In this document: piece after piece, positions 18,255 to 26,366 of the stretch
Numbering within the stretch: position 1 is the first letter of the stretch
How the letters are laid out: every line of letters begins with the position of its first letter
The notes under the pieces: generated by a model
Told to the model about the DNA's origin: nothing
Databases searched by the model: none
What the model saw: the letters and a program-made list of their open reading frames with translations, nothing else
Program-made: the position numbers and the translations under genes
DNA from: Methanobrevibacter gottschalkii DSM 11977
GTDB lineage: Archaea; Methanobacteriota; Methanobacteria; Methanobacteriales; Methanobacteriaceae
DNA length: 64,000 bases
Assembly: GCF_003814835.1 (NCBI RefSeq)
Contig: NZ_RKRG01000001.1
Span: 372,001 to 436,000, forward strand
Reading direction: 5' to 3'

Positions 18255-19625
18255 ATGAATGTTATTGAAAAGTTAAACTCCATTAAAAATGGAGAAATAA
18301 CAGCTAAAGAAAATGTTGAAAACTTCATTAAAGTTATTGACGAAAATAACGAAAGTATTAATGCATTTATTGAATTAAACTATGAAAATGCGTTAAAACA
18401 AGCAGATGTTATTGACGCAAAAATAGCTAACGGAGAAGATGTTGGTGCTTTAGCTGGAATAGTATTTGGTATTAAAGCAAACATTAATGTTGAAGATTTA
18501 ATCATTTCAGCAGCTTCAAAAACTTTGGAAAATTACATTGGAAGTTACAATGCAACTGTTGTTAAAGAAATTTTAGATGAAGATGGGATTATCATCGGTA
18601 TTTTAAATATGGATGAATTTGCAGCAGGAAGTTCAACTGAAACTTCATACTACGGACCTACACAAAACCCAGCGGCAATGGGAAGAATTCCAGGAGGTTC
18701 ATCTGGAGGATGTGCAGCAGCAATTGCAGGTAAAATGTGTGATATTTCAATTGGATCTGATACTGGCGGATCTATAAGAAATCCAGCATCTCATTGTGGT
18801 GTAATTGGATTTAAACCAACTTATGGTGCAGTTTCAAGACAAGGATTACTTGACTTATCCATGAGTTTAGATCAAATTGGACCTCTCTCAAATGACGTAA
18901 GTGGTATTGCACTCACATTAAATACTATTGCAAAATACGATGAAACTGAATGTACTACCTTAAACTGGGATAAACCAGATTTTACCAATGTATTAGATGA
19001 TACCAGCTTAAAAGGTATGAAAATTGCAGTATGTAAAGAATTCATTGATGTAACTGATGATGAAATTAACAAAACTGTAAACCAAGCTATCAATAAATTA
19101 GTTGAAGCAGGTGCTGAACTTGTTGAAGTAAGCTTTGATTACATTAACTTATGTTTACCAACATATTACTTAATTAACTATGTAGAATTCTTTTCTGCAA
19201 CTAGAAAATATGATGGAAGAGAGTATGGTTCTAGAATCGAAGAAGTGTGTGGAGATGAAGTACTTAGAAGAATAAAAATAGGTTCTCACATTGCAGAAGC
19301 TGAGTTTAGTGGTAAATACTACAAACAAGCATTAAAAGCAAGATCTGTAATCAGATCTGAAATTACCTCAATGCTTGAAAATGTGGATTTAATTGTAGGA
19401 CCAACTGTGCCTAAACTTCCTCATGAAATTGGTGCTGAATTAGAACCAATGGAAATGTATGCTTACGATATTTTAACTGTAATTGCTAATTTAGCCGGTA
19501 TTCCAGCAGCAAGCATACCTGCAGGTGAAGTAGATGGTATTCCTGTAGGATTACAATTACAAGCAAAACCATTAGATGATTTAAAAATTATTAAAGCAAT
19601 GAGTGTTTTCGAAAACACTCAATAA
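18255..19625 (+). CDS. gatA: Glutamyl-tRNA(Gln)/aspartyl-tRNA(Asn) amidotransferase subunit A
   Basis: GatA is the glutaminase/amidase subunit of GatCAB, which converts mischarged Asp-tRNA(Asn) or Glu-tRNA(Gln) to the amide form. The 456 aa carry the amidase signature GGSSGGCAAAIAGKMCDISIG and SDTGGSIRNPASHCG, with the catalytic serines. The C-terminal LPVGLQLQ-type motif is present (GIPVGLQLQAKPL). GGTGTTTTA precedes ATG. gatB and gatC are not in the window. In archaea GatCAB mainly serves Asn-tRNA, consistent with the aspS reading above. Confidence 0.95.
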   Translation: MNVIEKLNSIKNGEITAKENVENFIKVIDENNESINAFIELNYENALKQADVIDAKIANGEDVGALAGIVFGIKANINVEDLIISAASKTLENYIGSYNATVVKEILDEDGIIIGILNMDEFAAGSSTETSYYGPTQNPAAMGRIPGGSSGGCAAAIAGKMCDISIGSDTGGSIRNPASHCGVIGFKPTYGAVSRQGLLDLSMSLDQIGPLSNDVSGIALTLNTIAKYDETECTTLNWDKPDFTNVLDDTSLKGMKIAVCKEFIDVTDDEINKTVNQAINKLVEAGAELVEVSFDYINLCLPTYYLINYVEFFSATRKYDGREYGSRIEEVCGDEVLRRIKIGSHIAEAEFSGKYYKQALKARSVIRSEITSMLENVDLIVGPTVPKLPHEIGAELEPMEMYAYDILTVIANLAGIPAASIPAGEVDGIPVGLQLQAKPLDDLKIIKAMSVFENTQ

Positions 19626-19929
19626 ACTCTTTTTTAAAAAATGAATTCAAAAGAAATATACGATAATTATTAGTGATATTGTAACTGGAAATCCACAATA
19701 TCAAAACCTAATCTATTAACTATTTTAAAAAATATTAATCTACAATTTCTGTTTTTGATCAGGGTCTTTAAAAGTTGAAGAAAGTAAAAGAAGATAAACG
19801 GATTTGCATAATGATGTTTGTAAATTATGCATTGCAGAACAATTAGATTCTTAAAATAATTACACTTGAAATGGACCTCTAAAAATATAATATTTATAAA
19901 GTACAATAGATTATCAAGAGGTTATTTTT
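19626..19929. other. Intergenic region between gatA and the amidotransferase-like gene
   Basis: About 300 bases without a convincing gene. It starts with a T-run after the gatA stop, which could end transcription. A full origin-recognition-type box is at 19860-19880, and AT-rich TATA-like sequence (ATAATATTTATAAAG) lies at 19889-19903, followed by AAGAGGTTATTTTT before the next ATG. A 78-codon reverse-strand reading frame here looks random. Confidence 0.6.
19860..19880 (+). repeat. Full origin-recognition-type box, remote copy
   Basis: TTACACTTGAAAT, two bases, then ACCTCT: both parts are identical to the best boxes in the origin at 30.4 kb. It lies 50 bases upstream of the ATG at 19930, just before the TATA-like element, so it could also affect that promoter. 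Confidence 0.7.
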
Positions 19930-21435
19930 ATGACAAGAATTGGGCTTGTTTATGTTAATGGAGCTGTTCCGGGATTTGAAGATTTTGGAAATTTACCAAC
20001 AGATATTGTTAAAGAAAATGGACTTATTGATGGATTTAAAGCTAGTAATGAATTAGATGCATTAATTATTCCTGGAGGAACACTTATTGAGTCAAATGAC
20101 ATCAACATGGATCTAAATACTGAAATTAAAAAAATGGCTAGTGATGGAAAGCCAGTTATTGGAATTTGTGCTGGTTTTCAGCTATTATCAAATCAAATAG
20201 ATATTGGGAGAAAATCACCAGTACCAATTGTTAAAGAAGGTCTTGGAATAATTGATGTTAACTTTTCACCATTAATTACAAGTGATCGTGTTAAAGCCAA
20301 AGTATTTAATAACTCTTTTTTAGTTAAAGGTCAAAAAGAAGATGTTGATGGTTTTCATACTCACACTTATGGTAAAGTTGAAGGAGATGCTAAACCATTG
20401 TTTTATTCACAAGTTCAAAGAATGAATTATGGTGATACAAACAAAAATGGAGAATACAATATATTTTCAGGTGCTTGTAATGATGATGGCAATGTTATTG
20501 GCACAATGATTCATGGAATATTAGATGAAAATCCAATTCTTATAAAAAACCTATTAGAACAAATAGATGCTGCAAATATTGATGACATATACAGTAGAAA
20601 CATTGAAATTAAAAAATATTTGCAAAGTGAAGTTGGAATTAACACTAACATTAAAGTTCCTAAATTAGATATAAAATGCAAAAAACCTAAATATTTAATG
20701 ATTGGAAGTAACGGATCCGATTCTGGAAAAACATTTATTGTAACTGGCCTTGCAGGAGCTTTAAGAAGAAGAGGATATAAAGTTGCACTGCTTAAGATAG
20801 GTCCAGATGTACGTGATATTATACCAGGATTATATTTGACAAAAGGAAAAATGGAAAAATTTTCATCTATAAAGATTGGTCATTTAGGTTGGAGTGATAT
20901 TGAATCTACAATATCAAAACTTAATTCATCAAACTATGATATTGTTTTAATTGAAGGAGTAATGAGTGTATTTACTGGCCTTTTAAATGAAAAAGTACCA
21001 TTTTCAGCAGCAGAAATTGCAATGTCTTCAAAAATACCAATGATATTGATTTCAGGTGTTAATAAAGGTGGAATAGAATCTGCTGCAGTTGATTTAGTTT
21101 CTCATTCTAATATGCTTGAAAAATTTGGAATTCCTGTAAAAGCAATATTACTCAACAAAGTATACAGTGAAGATATTTTCAACGAAGTAATACCTTATAT
21201 TAAGAATAACACCACTGTTGATACAGTTTTAAAATTACCAAAAATAAAATCAGCAGATATGAGGGGATTTATTCCAGAAGTTGAGATAAGATATGAATTA
21301 TTTACCAATCATGCAATGGATTTGATTGAAAATAACTTAAATATTGATGAAATAATAAATATGGCTCGTGAAGTAGAATTTGAAAAAATATACAATTTTA
21401 ATGAAATTAAAAATAAAATGGTTAATGGTTCTTAA
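19930..21435 (+). CDS. Glutamine amidotransferase-CobB/BioD-like ATPase with permuted domain order
   Basis: A 501-aa two-domain protein. Residues of about 1-215 form a class I glutamine amidotransferase of the CobQ/CobB type, with nucleophile Cys in IGICAGFQLL and a late His in TMIHGILDEN. Residues of about 250-450 form a dethiobiotin-synthetase-like ATPase, with Walker A GSNGSDSGKT and VLIEGVMSVFTG. In CobB/CbiA, CfbB and CobQ the ATPase comes first, so this order is reversed. It likely amidates a carboxylate on a cofactor, but which one is unclear. AGAGGT precedes ATG. Confidence 0.8.
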   Translation: MTRIGLVYVNGAVPGFEDFGNLPTDIVKENGLIDGFKASNELDALIIPGGTLIESNDINMDLNTEIKKMASDGKPVIGICAGFQLLSNQIDIGRKSPVPIVKEGLGIIDVNFSPLITSDRVKAKVFNNSFLVKGQKEDVDGFHTHTYGKVEGDAKPLFYSQVQRMNYGDTNKNGEYNIFSGACNDDGNVIGTMIHGILDENPILIKNLLEQIDAANIDDIYSRNIEIKKYLQSEVGINTNIKVPKLDIKCKKPKYLMIGSNGSDSGKTFIVTGLAGALRRRGYKVALLKIGPDVRDIIPGLYLTKGKMEKFSSIKIGHLGWSDIESTISKLNSSNYDIVLIEGVMSVFTGLLNEKVPFSAAEIAMSSKIPMILISGVNKGGIESAAVDLVSHSNMLEKFGIPVKAILLNKVYSEDIFNEVIPYIKNNTTVDTVLKLPKIKSADMRGFIPEVEIRYELFTNHAMDLIENNLNIDEIINMAREVEFEKIYNFNEIKNKMVNGS

Positions 21436-21470
21436 TAAGTCAACAGCCCATTTATAATATATTGCAGAAA

Positions 21471-21490
21471 AAGCTAATAAAAATTAGCTT
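21471..21490. terminator. Hairpin at convergent gene ends
   Basis: AAGCTAAT and ATTAGCTT form a perfect 8-bp stem with an AAAA loop between the amidotransferase-like gene and ribB, overlapping the ribB stop codon. It could mark the 3' end of one or both transcripts. Confidence 0.4.
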
Positions 21491-22172
21491 AATCCTCTAA
21501 ATATTTATTAATGATGTCTTCGCCTTTAAGTAATATTAATCCATTTTCTTGTGCAAATTTACGAGCATCAGCAACAGATGTAGCTTGTCCAGTTTCACCA
21601 TCCATCATTTCACAAACTACACAAACTGGAGTAACACCAGCCATTTCACATAAAGCCAGACCTATTTCAGTATGTCCTCTTCTATTTTTAACAAGTCCAT
21701 CTGCTCCTCTTAAAAGACATACATGACCCGGTGATCTGAAAGTAGATCCGAATTCATCAAATCTTCCTTCTTTCATCATTATAGCACATTCACTAATTGT
21801 CATTGCTCTGTCATGATCTGTTACACCTGTGAATGATTTTCTGTGATTCACCCAAATTGAAAATGAAGATCTTTCATCATACGGAATGTCATTTGGTGCA
21901 AGTTTAGCTAATTCTGGGTATTTTTCACTTGCAGCTTCCATAATATCAACCATGAAAGGTAAATGAATTTCATCACAAAAATCAGAGTGTATGCAATTAC
22001 AGATTAATCCACCTGCATTATCTCTCATTGTAGCAATAGATTTAGGGGTTACAAATTCAGAAGCGATAATCATATCCACTTCTCCTTCCCTATCATCATC
22101 ATCAAAAACTAGTACGAATTCACCATTTCTAATAGCTTCTAAAGCTTTATCTAAATTTGTTTCTTGATTCAT
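21489..22172 (-). CDS. ribB: 3,4-dihydroxy-2-butanone 4-phosphate synthase
   Basis: RibB converts ribulose 5-phosphate to the four-carbon precursor of the riboflavin xylene ring. The 227 aa match the stand-alone enzyme: FVLVFDDDDREGEVDMI holds the acidic metal-binding loop, then GGLICNCI, SFSIWVNHRKSFTGVTDHDRA, and RRGHTEIGLALCEMAGV. There is no fused RibA domain, as usual in archaea. AAAGGAG is 8 bases before ATG. The 5' leader contains an FMN riboswitch, so expression is probably lowered when FMN is plentiful. ribK lies upstream on the same strand and ribH at 53.5 kb. Confidence 0.96.
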   Translation of the reverse strand: MNQETNLDKALEAIRNGEFVLVFDDDDREGEVDMIIASEFVTPKSIATMRDNAGGLICNCIHSDFCDEIHLPFMVDIMEAASEKYPELAKLAPNDIPYDERSSFSIWVNHRKSFTGVTDHDRAMTISECAIMMKEGRFDEFGSTFRSPGHVCLLRGADGLVKNRRGHTEIGLALCEMAGVTPVCVVCEMMDGETGQATSVADARKFAQENGLILLKGEDIINKYLED

Positions 22173-22230
22173 AGTAATATCTCCTTTATAATACTAGAAC
22201 CAGGGCTAAAAATAACTAATTGCTTATTTC

Positions 22231-22352
22231 TTCTCTTTCATCCGGACTATAACCGTCGGTTTTGGAATCTCACCAAATCAACACAGATGTGCTCATGGAC
22301 TTATTTTTTTAAAAAATCACCACCGGTGGAGAATTTCACTCCGCCCTGAGAA
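22231..22352 (-). promoter_or_regulatory. FMN riboswitch (RFN element) controlling ribB
   Basis: Read on the minus strand, the conserved RFN blocks occur in order: TTCTCAGGG, GGAGTGAAATTCTCC, ACCGGTGGT, AGTCCATGAGC, GGTGAGATTCC, AACCGACGGT, AGTCCGGATG and AGAGAA. The P1 stem is TTCTC (22352-22348) with GAGAA (22235-22231). A TATA-like ATATATAA sits just upstream (about 22375-22382), so transcription would begin near the first base of the aptamer. The ribB start is 58 bases after the aptamer. Confidence 0.95.
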
Positions 22353-22396
22353 CGTGATTGATAAATATATAAATTATATATAAAAAGTTTTACTAT

Positions 22397-22777
22397 TTAA
22401 TTTTGAAATTCAAGAGATACAATATCCCCATCATTTAAAGCTAATTCATCTCTTAACTTATTTTTTGAAATAAATTCTAAATAATTCTCTTCATGGGTAG
22501 TTTTTGCAGGAAATACAATAGCTCCATCAATATTATCATTCAATTTAGCTTTAATATATTTTACAGCTCCAAATCCTTTATCTGGCTTAATTAAATTTTT
22601 ACAATTATTTTTTATTTCATTTATTTCATCTAAATAATTATCACTAACAATAACATTTAATGTTCCTGGGAAAGGAACAAAACCTAAATTTTTCTTAAAT
22701 TCATTTGTATAAAATTCTTGTGATAAAAAATATGCTGCTTTTCCTAAACCAGTTGTAACTTCACCATCAATTTTCAT
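22397..22777 (-). CDS. ribK: CTP-dependent riboflavin kinase
   Basis: This archaeal enzyme (DUF120 family) makes FMN from riboflavin using CTP. The 126 aa fit the stand-alone kinase domain: IDGEVTTGLGKAAYFLS, FVPFPGTLNVIV, GFGAVKYIKAKL, GAIVFPAKTTHEENYLEFIS and a C-terminal ELALNDGDIVSLEF. ATG 22777 with AGAGG upstream is chosen over a TTG at 22810. No N-terminal helix-turn-helix domain is present, so it is not the bifunctional regulator RbkR; FMN control here instead seems to run through the riboswitch on the next gene. Confidence 0.92.
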   Translation of the reverse strand: MKIDGEVTTGLGKAAYFLSQEFYTNEFKKNLGFVPFPGTLNVIVSDNYLDEINEIKNNCKNLIKPDKGFGAVKYIKAKLNDNIDGAIVFPAKTTHEENYLEFISKNKLRDELALNDGDIVSLEFQN

Positions 22778-22952
22778 GAAATAGCCTCTAATTAAATTAC
22801 ATAATATCAAATACTATTTAAATAATATTGAAATAAATTAATCTAATTCAATATTATAACTTAATATATTTTTACTTTATAAATATTTTCGAAGTAATTT
22901 ATTTAACAATTGAAAAATAAATTACTAATTATTAAATTTGCAGGGTAATAAA

Positions 22953-24596
22953 ATGAAAATAAAAACTATTTCAACAGATGTATTAATTATAGGATCTGGT
23001 GGAGCAGGTTCAAGAGCAGCTATTGAAGTTGATAATGCTGGATTAAAAGCAATAATTGTATCAAAAGGTCTTTCATTTAGATCTGGTTGTACTGGAATGG
23101 CGGAAGGTGGATACAATGCAGTATTTAAAACAGTGGATAAAGATGATTCAAAGGAAGCTCATATTTATGATACACTTAAAGGTGGAAGTTATCTTAACGA
23201 TGAAAAACTTGTAGAAATTCTTGTTAATGAATCACCACAAAGATTAATAGATTTAGAAAATTATGGTGCTTTATTCGATCGCCAAGAATCAGGTGAAATA
23301 GATCAAAGACCTTTTGGTGGACAAACCTACAGAAGAACTTGTTATCAAGGAGATAGAACTGGTGCTGAATTATTAAATGCTCTTAAAGAAGAAATCATTA
23401 AAAGAGATATTGAATGCATTGAAGAAGTGATGATTACATCCCTCATAACTGATAAAAATCAGGTTATTGGTGCAACTGGTCTTGATTTAAAAGATTCTAG
23501 TTTAATTTACTTTAAAGCAAAATCAACAATCCTTGCTAGTGGAGGTGCTGGACAATTATACCCTGTAACATCAAATACCTTCCAAAAAAATGGAGATGGT
23601 TATGCAATAGCTTACAAAGCTGGAGCTAAATTAATTGATATGGAACAAGTTCAATTCCATCCAACTGGTATGGTTGCTCCTGAATCCAAAAAAGGAGTAC
23701 TAGTAACAGAAGCTGTAAGGGCTGAAGGTGGAAAATTATTAAATAAAGACGGTGCCAGATTTATGAGAAAATATGCACCTGAAAAAATGGAATTAGCTAC
23801 CCGTGATATTGTTGCCCGTTCAATTTACCAAGAAATAATTGAAGGTAGAGGAACTGAAAAAGGTGGAGTATATCTTGATATTTCACACTTAGATGATGAC
23901 TATATAGATGAAAAACTTGAAACAATGGTTTTGCAATTCAATAATGTCAGTATTGATATTAAACATGAACCAATTGAAGTGGCACCAACTGCACATCACT
24001 TTATGGGCGGTTTGAAAATAAATACGGATGCATCTACATCACTAAGGAACTTATTTGGTGCTGGTGAAGTTTGTGGAGGAGTCCATGGTGCAAATCGTTT
24101 AGGTGGAAATGCATTAGCTGACACTCAGGTATTTGGAAAAATTGCTGGTGAAAGTGCAAGTAAAGCATGTGCAGATACAGAAATTAAAACAGATTATGAA
24201 CAAGTCAAAAGAGAATCTTCCAGAATTGAAAATTTGATTAAAAAAGGTAATATCAAACCACAAAAATTCAAAGAGAATATTAAAAACTTAATGTGGGAAA
24301 AAGTAGCTATAGTAAGAGATGAAAAAACATTGAATGAAGGTTTAAAAGATCTCCAAGATATGCAAAAAGAATTAAATAACTTAGATGTTAGCGATAAAAA
24401 GCAATACAACACCGAATTAGTGACTGCACTTGAAGTAATAAATATGGTTGAAATTTGTATTTTAATTGTAAAATCTGCAATATTACGTAGAGAAAGTAGA
24501 GGATCACACTTTAGGTCTGATTTCCCTGAAAGTAAAGATGAATGGAAAAAAAGTATTATATTTAATAAAGACAAAATAGAATTTGAAGCTAGATAG
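22953..24596 (+). CDS. tfrA: Thiol:fumarate reductase subunit A (CoM/CoB-dependent fumarate reductase)
   Basis: A 547-aa flavoprotein of the succinate dehydrogenase/fumarate reductase family. The FAD site is VLIIGSGGAGSRAAIE; substrate and flavin residues include HPTG and the C-terminal half of the FAD domain (HFMGGLKIN, GAGEVCGGVHGANRLGGNALADTQVFG). In Methanobacteriales, TfrAB reduces fumarate with coenzymes M and B, giving the heterodisulfide and succinate. TfrB, the Fe-S subunit, is not nearby. The start is ATG 22953 with GGG about 8 bases upstream, rather than TTG 22938. The 3' end overlaps the convergent deaminase gene by 8 bases. Confidence 0.9.
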   Translation: MKIKTISTDVLIIGSGGAGSRAAIEVDNAGLKAIIVSKGLSFRSGCTGMAEGGYNAVFKTVDKDDSKEAHIYDTLKGGSYLNDEKLVEILVNESPQRLIDLENYGALFDRQESGEIDQRPFGGQTYRRTCYQGDRTGAELLNALKEEIIKRDIECIEEVMITSLITDKNQVIGATGLDLKDSSLIYFKAKSTILASGGAGQLYPVTSNTFQKNGDGYAIAYKAGAKLIDMEQVQFHPTGMVAPESKKGVLVTEAVRAEGGKLLNKDGARFMRKYAPEKMELATRDIVARSIYQEIIEGRGTEKGGVYLDISHLDDDYIDEKLETMVLQFNNVSIDIKHEPIEVAPTAHHFMGGLKINTDASTSLRNLFGAGEVCGGVHGANRLGGNALADTQVFGKIAGESASKACADTEIKTDYEQVKRESSRIENLIKKGNIKPQKFKENIKNLMWEKVAIVRDEKTLNEGLKDLQDMQKELNNLDVSDKKQYNTELVTALEVINMVEICILIVKSAILRRESRGSHFRSDFPESKDEWKKSIIFNKDKIEFEAR

Positions 24597-25893
24597 CTTC
24601 TTTTAATTCTTTTATTGCTTGTCTAGCTTTTTGATAAATTTCACCTTCATCTAAAACAGTTAATTTCTTATTTTCCATTAATATTTTACCATCACAAATA
24701 GTTGTATCAACATTCAAACCATTTGCGGAGTAAATAATGTTTGAACTTAAAGAAGAACTGTCTGGAATCATATTAGCTGAATTAGTGTCAATTAAAATAA
24801 TATCTGCTTTTTTACCAACCTCTATAGAACCAATTTCAGATTCAAGACCTAACGTCTCAGCACCTTTAATAGTTCCCATAGATAAGGTTTCATCTGAAGT
24901 CAAAACTTTAGGATCCAAAGTAGAAACTTTTTGAAGTAAGGAAGCTGTTTTTAATTCTTCAATTAAATCTAAATTATTATTTGAAGAAGCACCATCAGTT
25001 CCAATGGAAACACAAATATCATTTTCAATTAATTTTGAAACTGGAGCAATTCCTGAAGCTAATTTCATGTTACTACATGGATTATGTGAAATTTTTACAT
25101 TATTTTTCTTAATAATTTCAATTTCATTATCACTTAACCATACACAATGTGCAGCAACAACATCAGGGCCTAAAAATCCAATTTTATCCAAATATTCAAA
25201 AGGTCTTAAACCTTTTTCAGATGAAATATCTACAATTTCTTTTTGAGTTTCAGAAACATGAATATGAATACCCATATCATATTCATCGGCCAGCTCACGT
25301 ACTTGGATTAATAACTCTTCAGAAGCAGTGTAAGGTGAATGTGGTCCTAAGAAAACTTTAATTCTCCCATTTCCCATTCCCTCGCAAGATTTAAATAATT
25401 CTAAATTTTCATTTATTTCATTTTTTCTTTTATCTTCATCACCAAAATCAATCATACCATATGATAAAACAGCCCTAATTCCTGATTCATCAACAGCACG
25501 AGCAACATCTTCCATGTAGAAATACATATCAGAAAAAGTAGTTGTTCCTGATTTAATAAGTTCAACAGCACCTAAAAGAGCCCCAATATAACAGTAATCT
25601 CCATTAAGATTAGCTTCCATCGGCCATATATAATCATTTAACCAACTATCCAAACTTAAATCATCAGCTAAACCTCTAAATAATGTCATGGACAAATGAG
25701 TATGAGTATTGATTAATCCCGGAAGTAAAATTTTACCAGTTGCATCTATAATTTTACTGACATTACTCTCATCAATATCTGGTGAAATTTCAGCAATTAA
25801 ATTATCTTTAATTAAAATAGACTGTTTATTTTCAAAATTTGTATTTGGACTTAAAATTAATGCATTTTTAATTAAAATAGTATTATCATTCAT
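24589..25893 (-). CDS. dadD: 5'-deoxyadenosine/methylthioadenosine/SAH deaminase
   Basis: A 434-aa amidohydrolase. The metal motif NTHTHLSMTLFRG, the second HIHVSETQKE, the HCVWLSDNE histidine, and the SIGTDGASSNNNLD aspartate are all present. This is the MtaD/DadD family; in methanogens it deaminates 5'-deoxyadenosine, methylthioadenosine and S-adenosylhomocysteine, recycling radical SAM and methyltransfer by-products. The exact preference cannot be read. It converges on and slightly overlaps tfrA. Confidence 0.9.
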   Translation of the reverse strand: MNDNTILIKNALILSPNTNFENKQSILIKDNLIAEISPDIDESNVSKIIDATGKILLPGLINTHTHLSMTLFRGLADDLSLDSWLNDYIWPMEANLNGDYCYIGALLGAVELIKSGTTTFSDMYFYMEDVARAVDESGIRAVLSYGMIDFGDEDKRKNEINENLELFKSCEGMGNGRIKVFLGPHSPYTASEELLIQVRELADEYDMGIHIHVSETQKEIVDISSEKGLRPFEYLDKIGFLGPDVVAAHCVWLSDNEIEIIKKNNVKISHNPCSNMKLASGIAPVSKLIENDICVSIGTDGASSNNNLDLIEELKTASLLQKVSTLDPKVLTSDETLSMGTIKGAETLGLESEIGSIEVGKKADIILIDTNSANMIPDSSSLSSNIIYSANGLNVDTTICDGKILMENKKLTVLDEGEIYQKARQAIKELKEAI

Positions 25894-25934
25894 AATAACA
25901 CCTAAAAAATAAAAAAAGAAAGCTATAAAACTAT

Positions 25935-26141
25935 TTATAAGTTTTTGATAGCTAATTTGATATCTTCTGCTTTTACAGTTTTACGTTTAGCGATTTTAGC
26001 TACAGCATTTGCTTCTTTAGCTACATTACGAGCAACATCTTCTAAGTATGCTGCTAATTCAGCTTTAGCATCTTCACTAACTCTTTCTGCACCAGATTCT
26101 TTAATGATCCTTGCAACAGGAGCTTTTGGTATTTCAGACAT
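25935..26141 (-). CDS. Archaeal histone
   Basis: A 68-aa HMf-type histone: a single histone fold with PVARIIKESGAERVSEDAK, LAAYLEDVARNVAKEA and a final KRKTVKAEDIKLAIKNL. Dimers stack to wrap DNA in the nucleoid. The GAGGTG site before ATG is strong, as expected for an abundant protein. The leader region carries an 11-bp perfect inverted repeat. Confidence 0.97.
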   Translation of the reverse strand: MSEIPKAPVARIIKESGAERVSEDAKAELAAYLEDVARNVAKEANAVAKIAKRKTVKAEDIKLAIKNL

Positions 26142-26169
26142 ATTATTTCACCTCACAATAGTTCATTAA

Positions 26170-26201
26170 AACTTATGATTATAAATCTAAAATCATAAGT
26201 T
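26170..26201. promoter_or_regulatory. 11-bp perfect inverted repeat upstream of the histone gene
   Basis: AACTTATGATT and AATCATAAGTT are exact complements separated by 10 bases, 29 to 60 bases upstream of the histone ATG. An ATTTAAAT box (about 26228-26235) would place the histone transcript start near 26205, so the repeat would be a hairpin at the 5' end of the mRNA or an operator overlapping the start. Confidence 0.55.
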
Positions 26202-26366
26202 AAATAACAATATAAGATAACTTAATATTTAAATATTTGGTATAAATTAAGGTATTATCTTAAAATAAGAATTAATTATTAAAATAAATAAGAAAATAAT
26301 AATAAAAAAATACTTATTTATAAAATAAATTTATAAAATAATATAAGAAAAAAAATTTGAGAAGAT

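Noticed and set aside
19670-19906. 78-codon reverse-strand frame between gatA and the amidotransferase-like gene
   Set aside because: It has a run of Lys, Ile, Phe and Tyr codons typical of AT-rich noise, no ribosome site, no recognisable motif, and it overlaps the full origin-type box and the promoter of the next gene.
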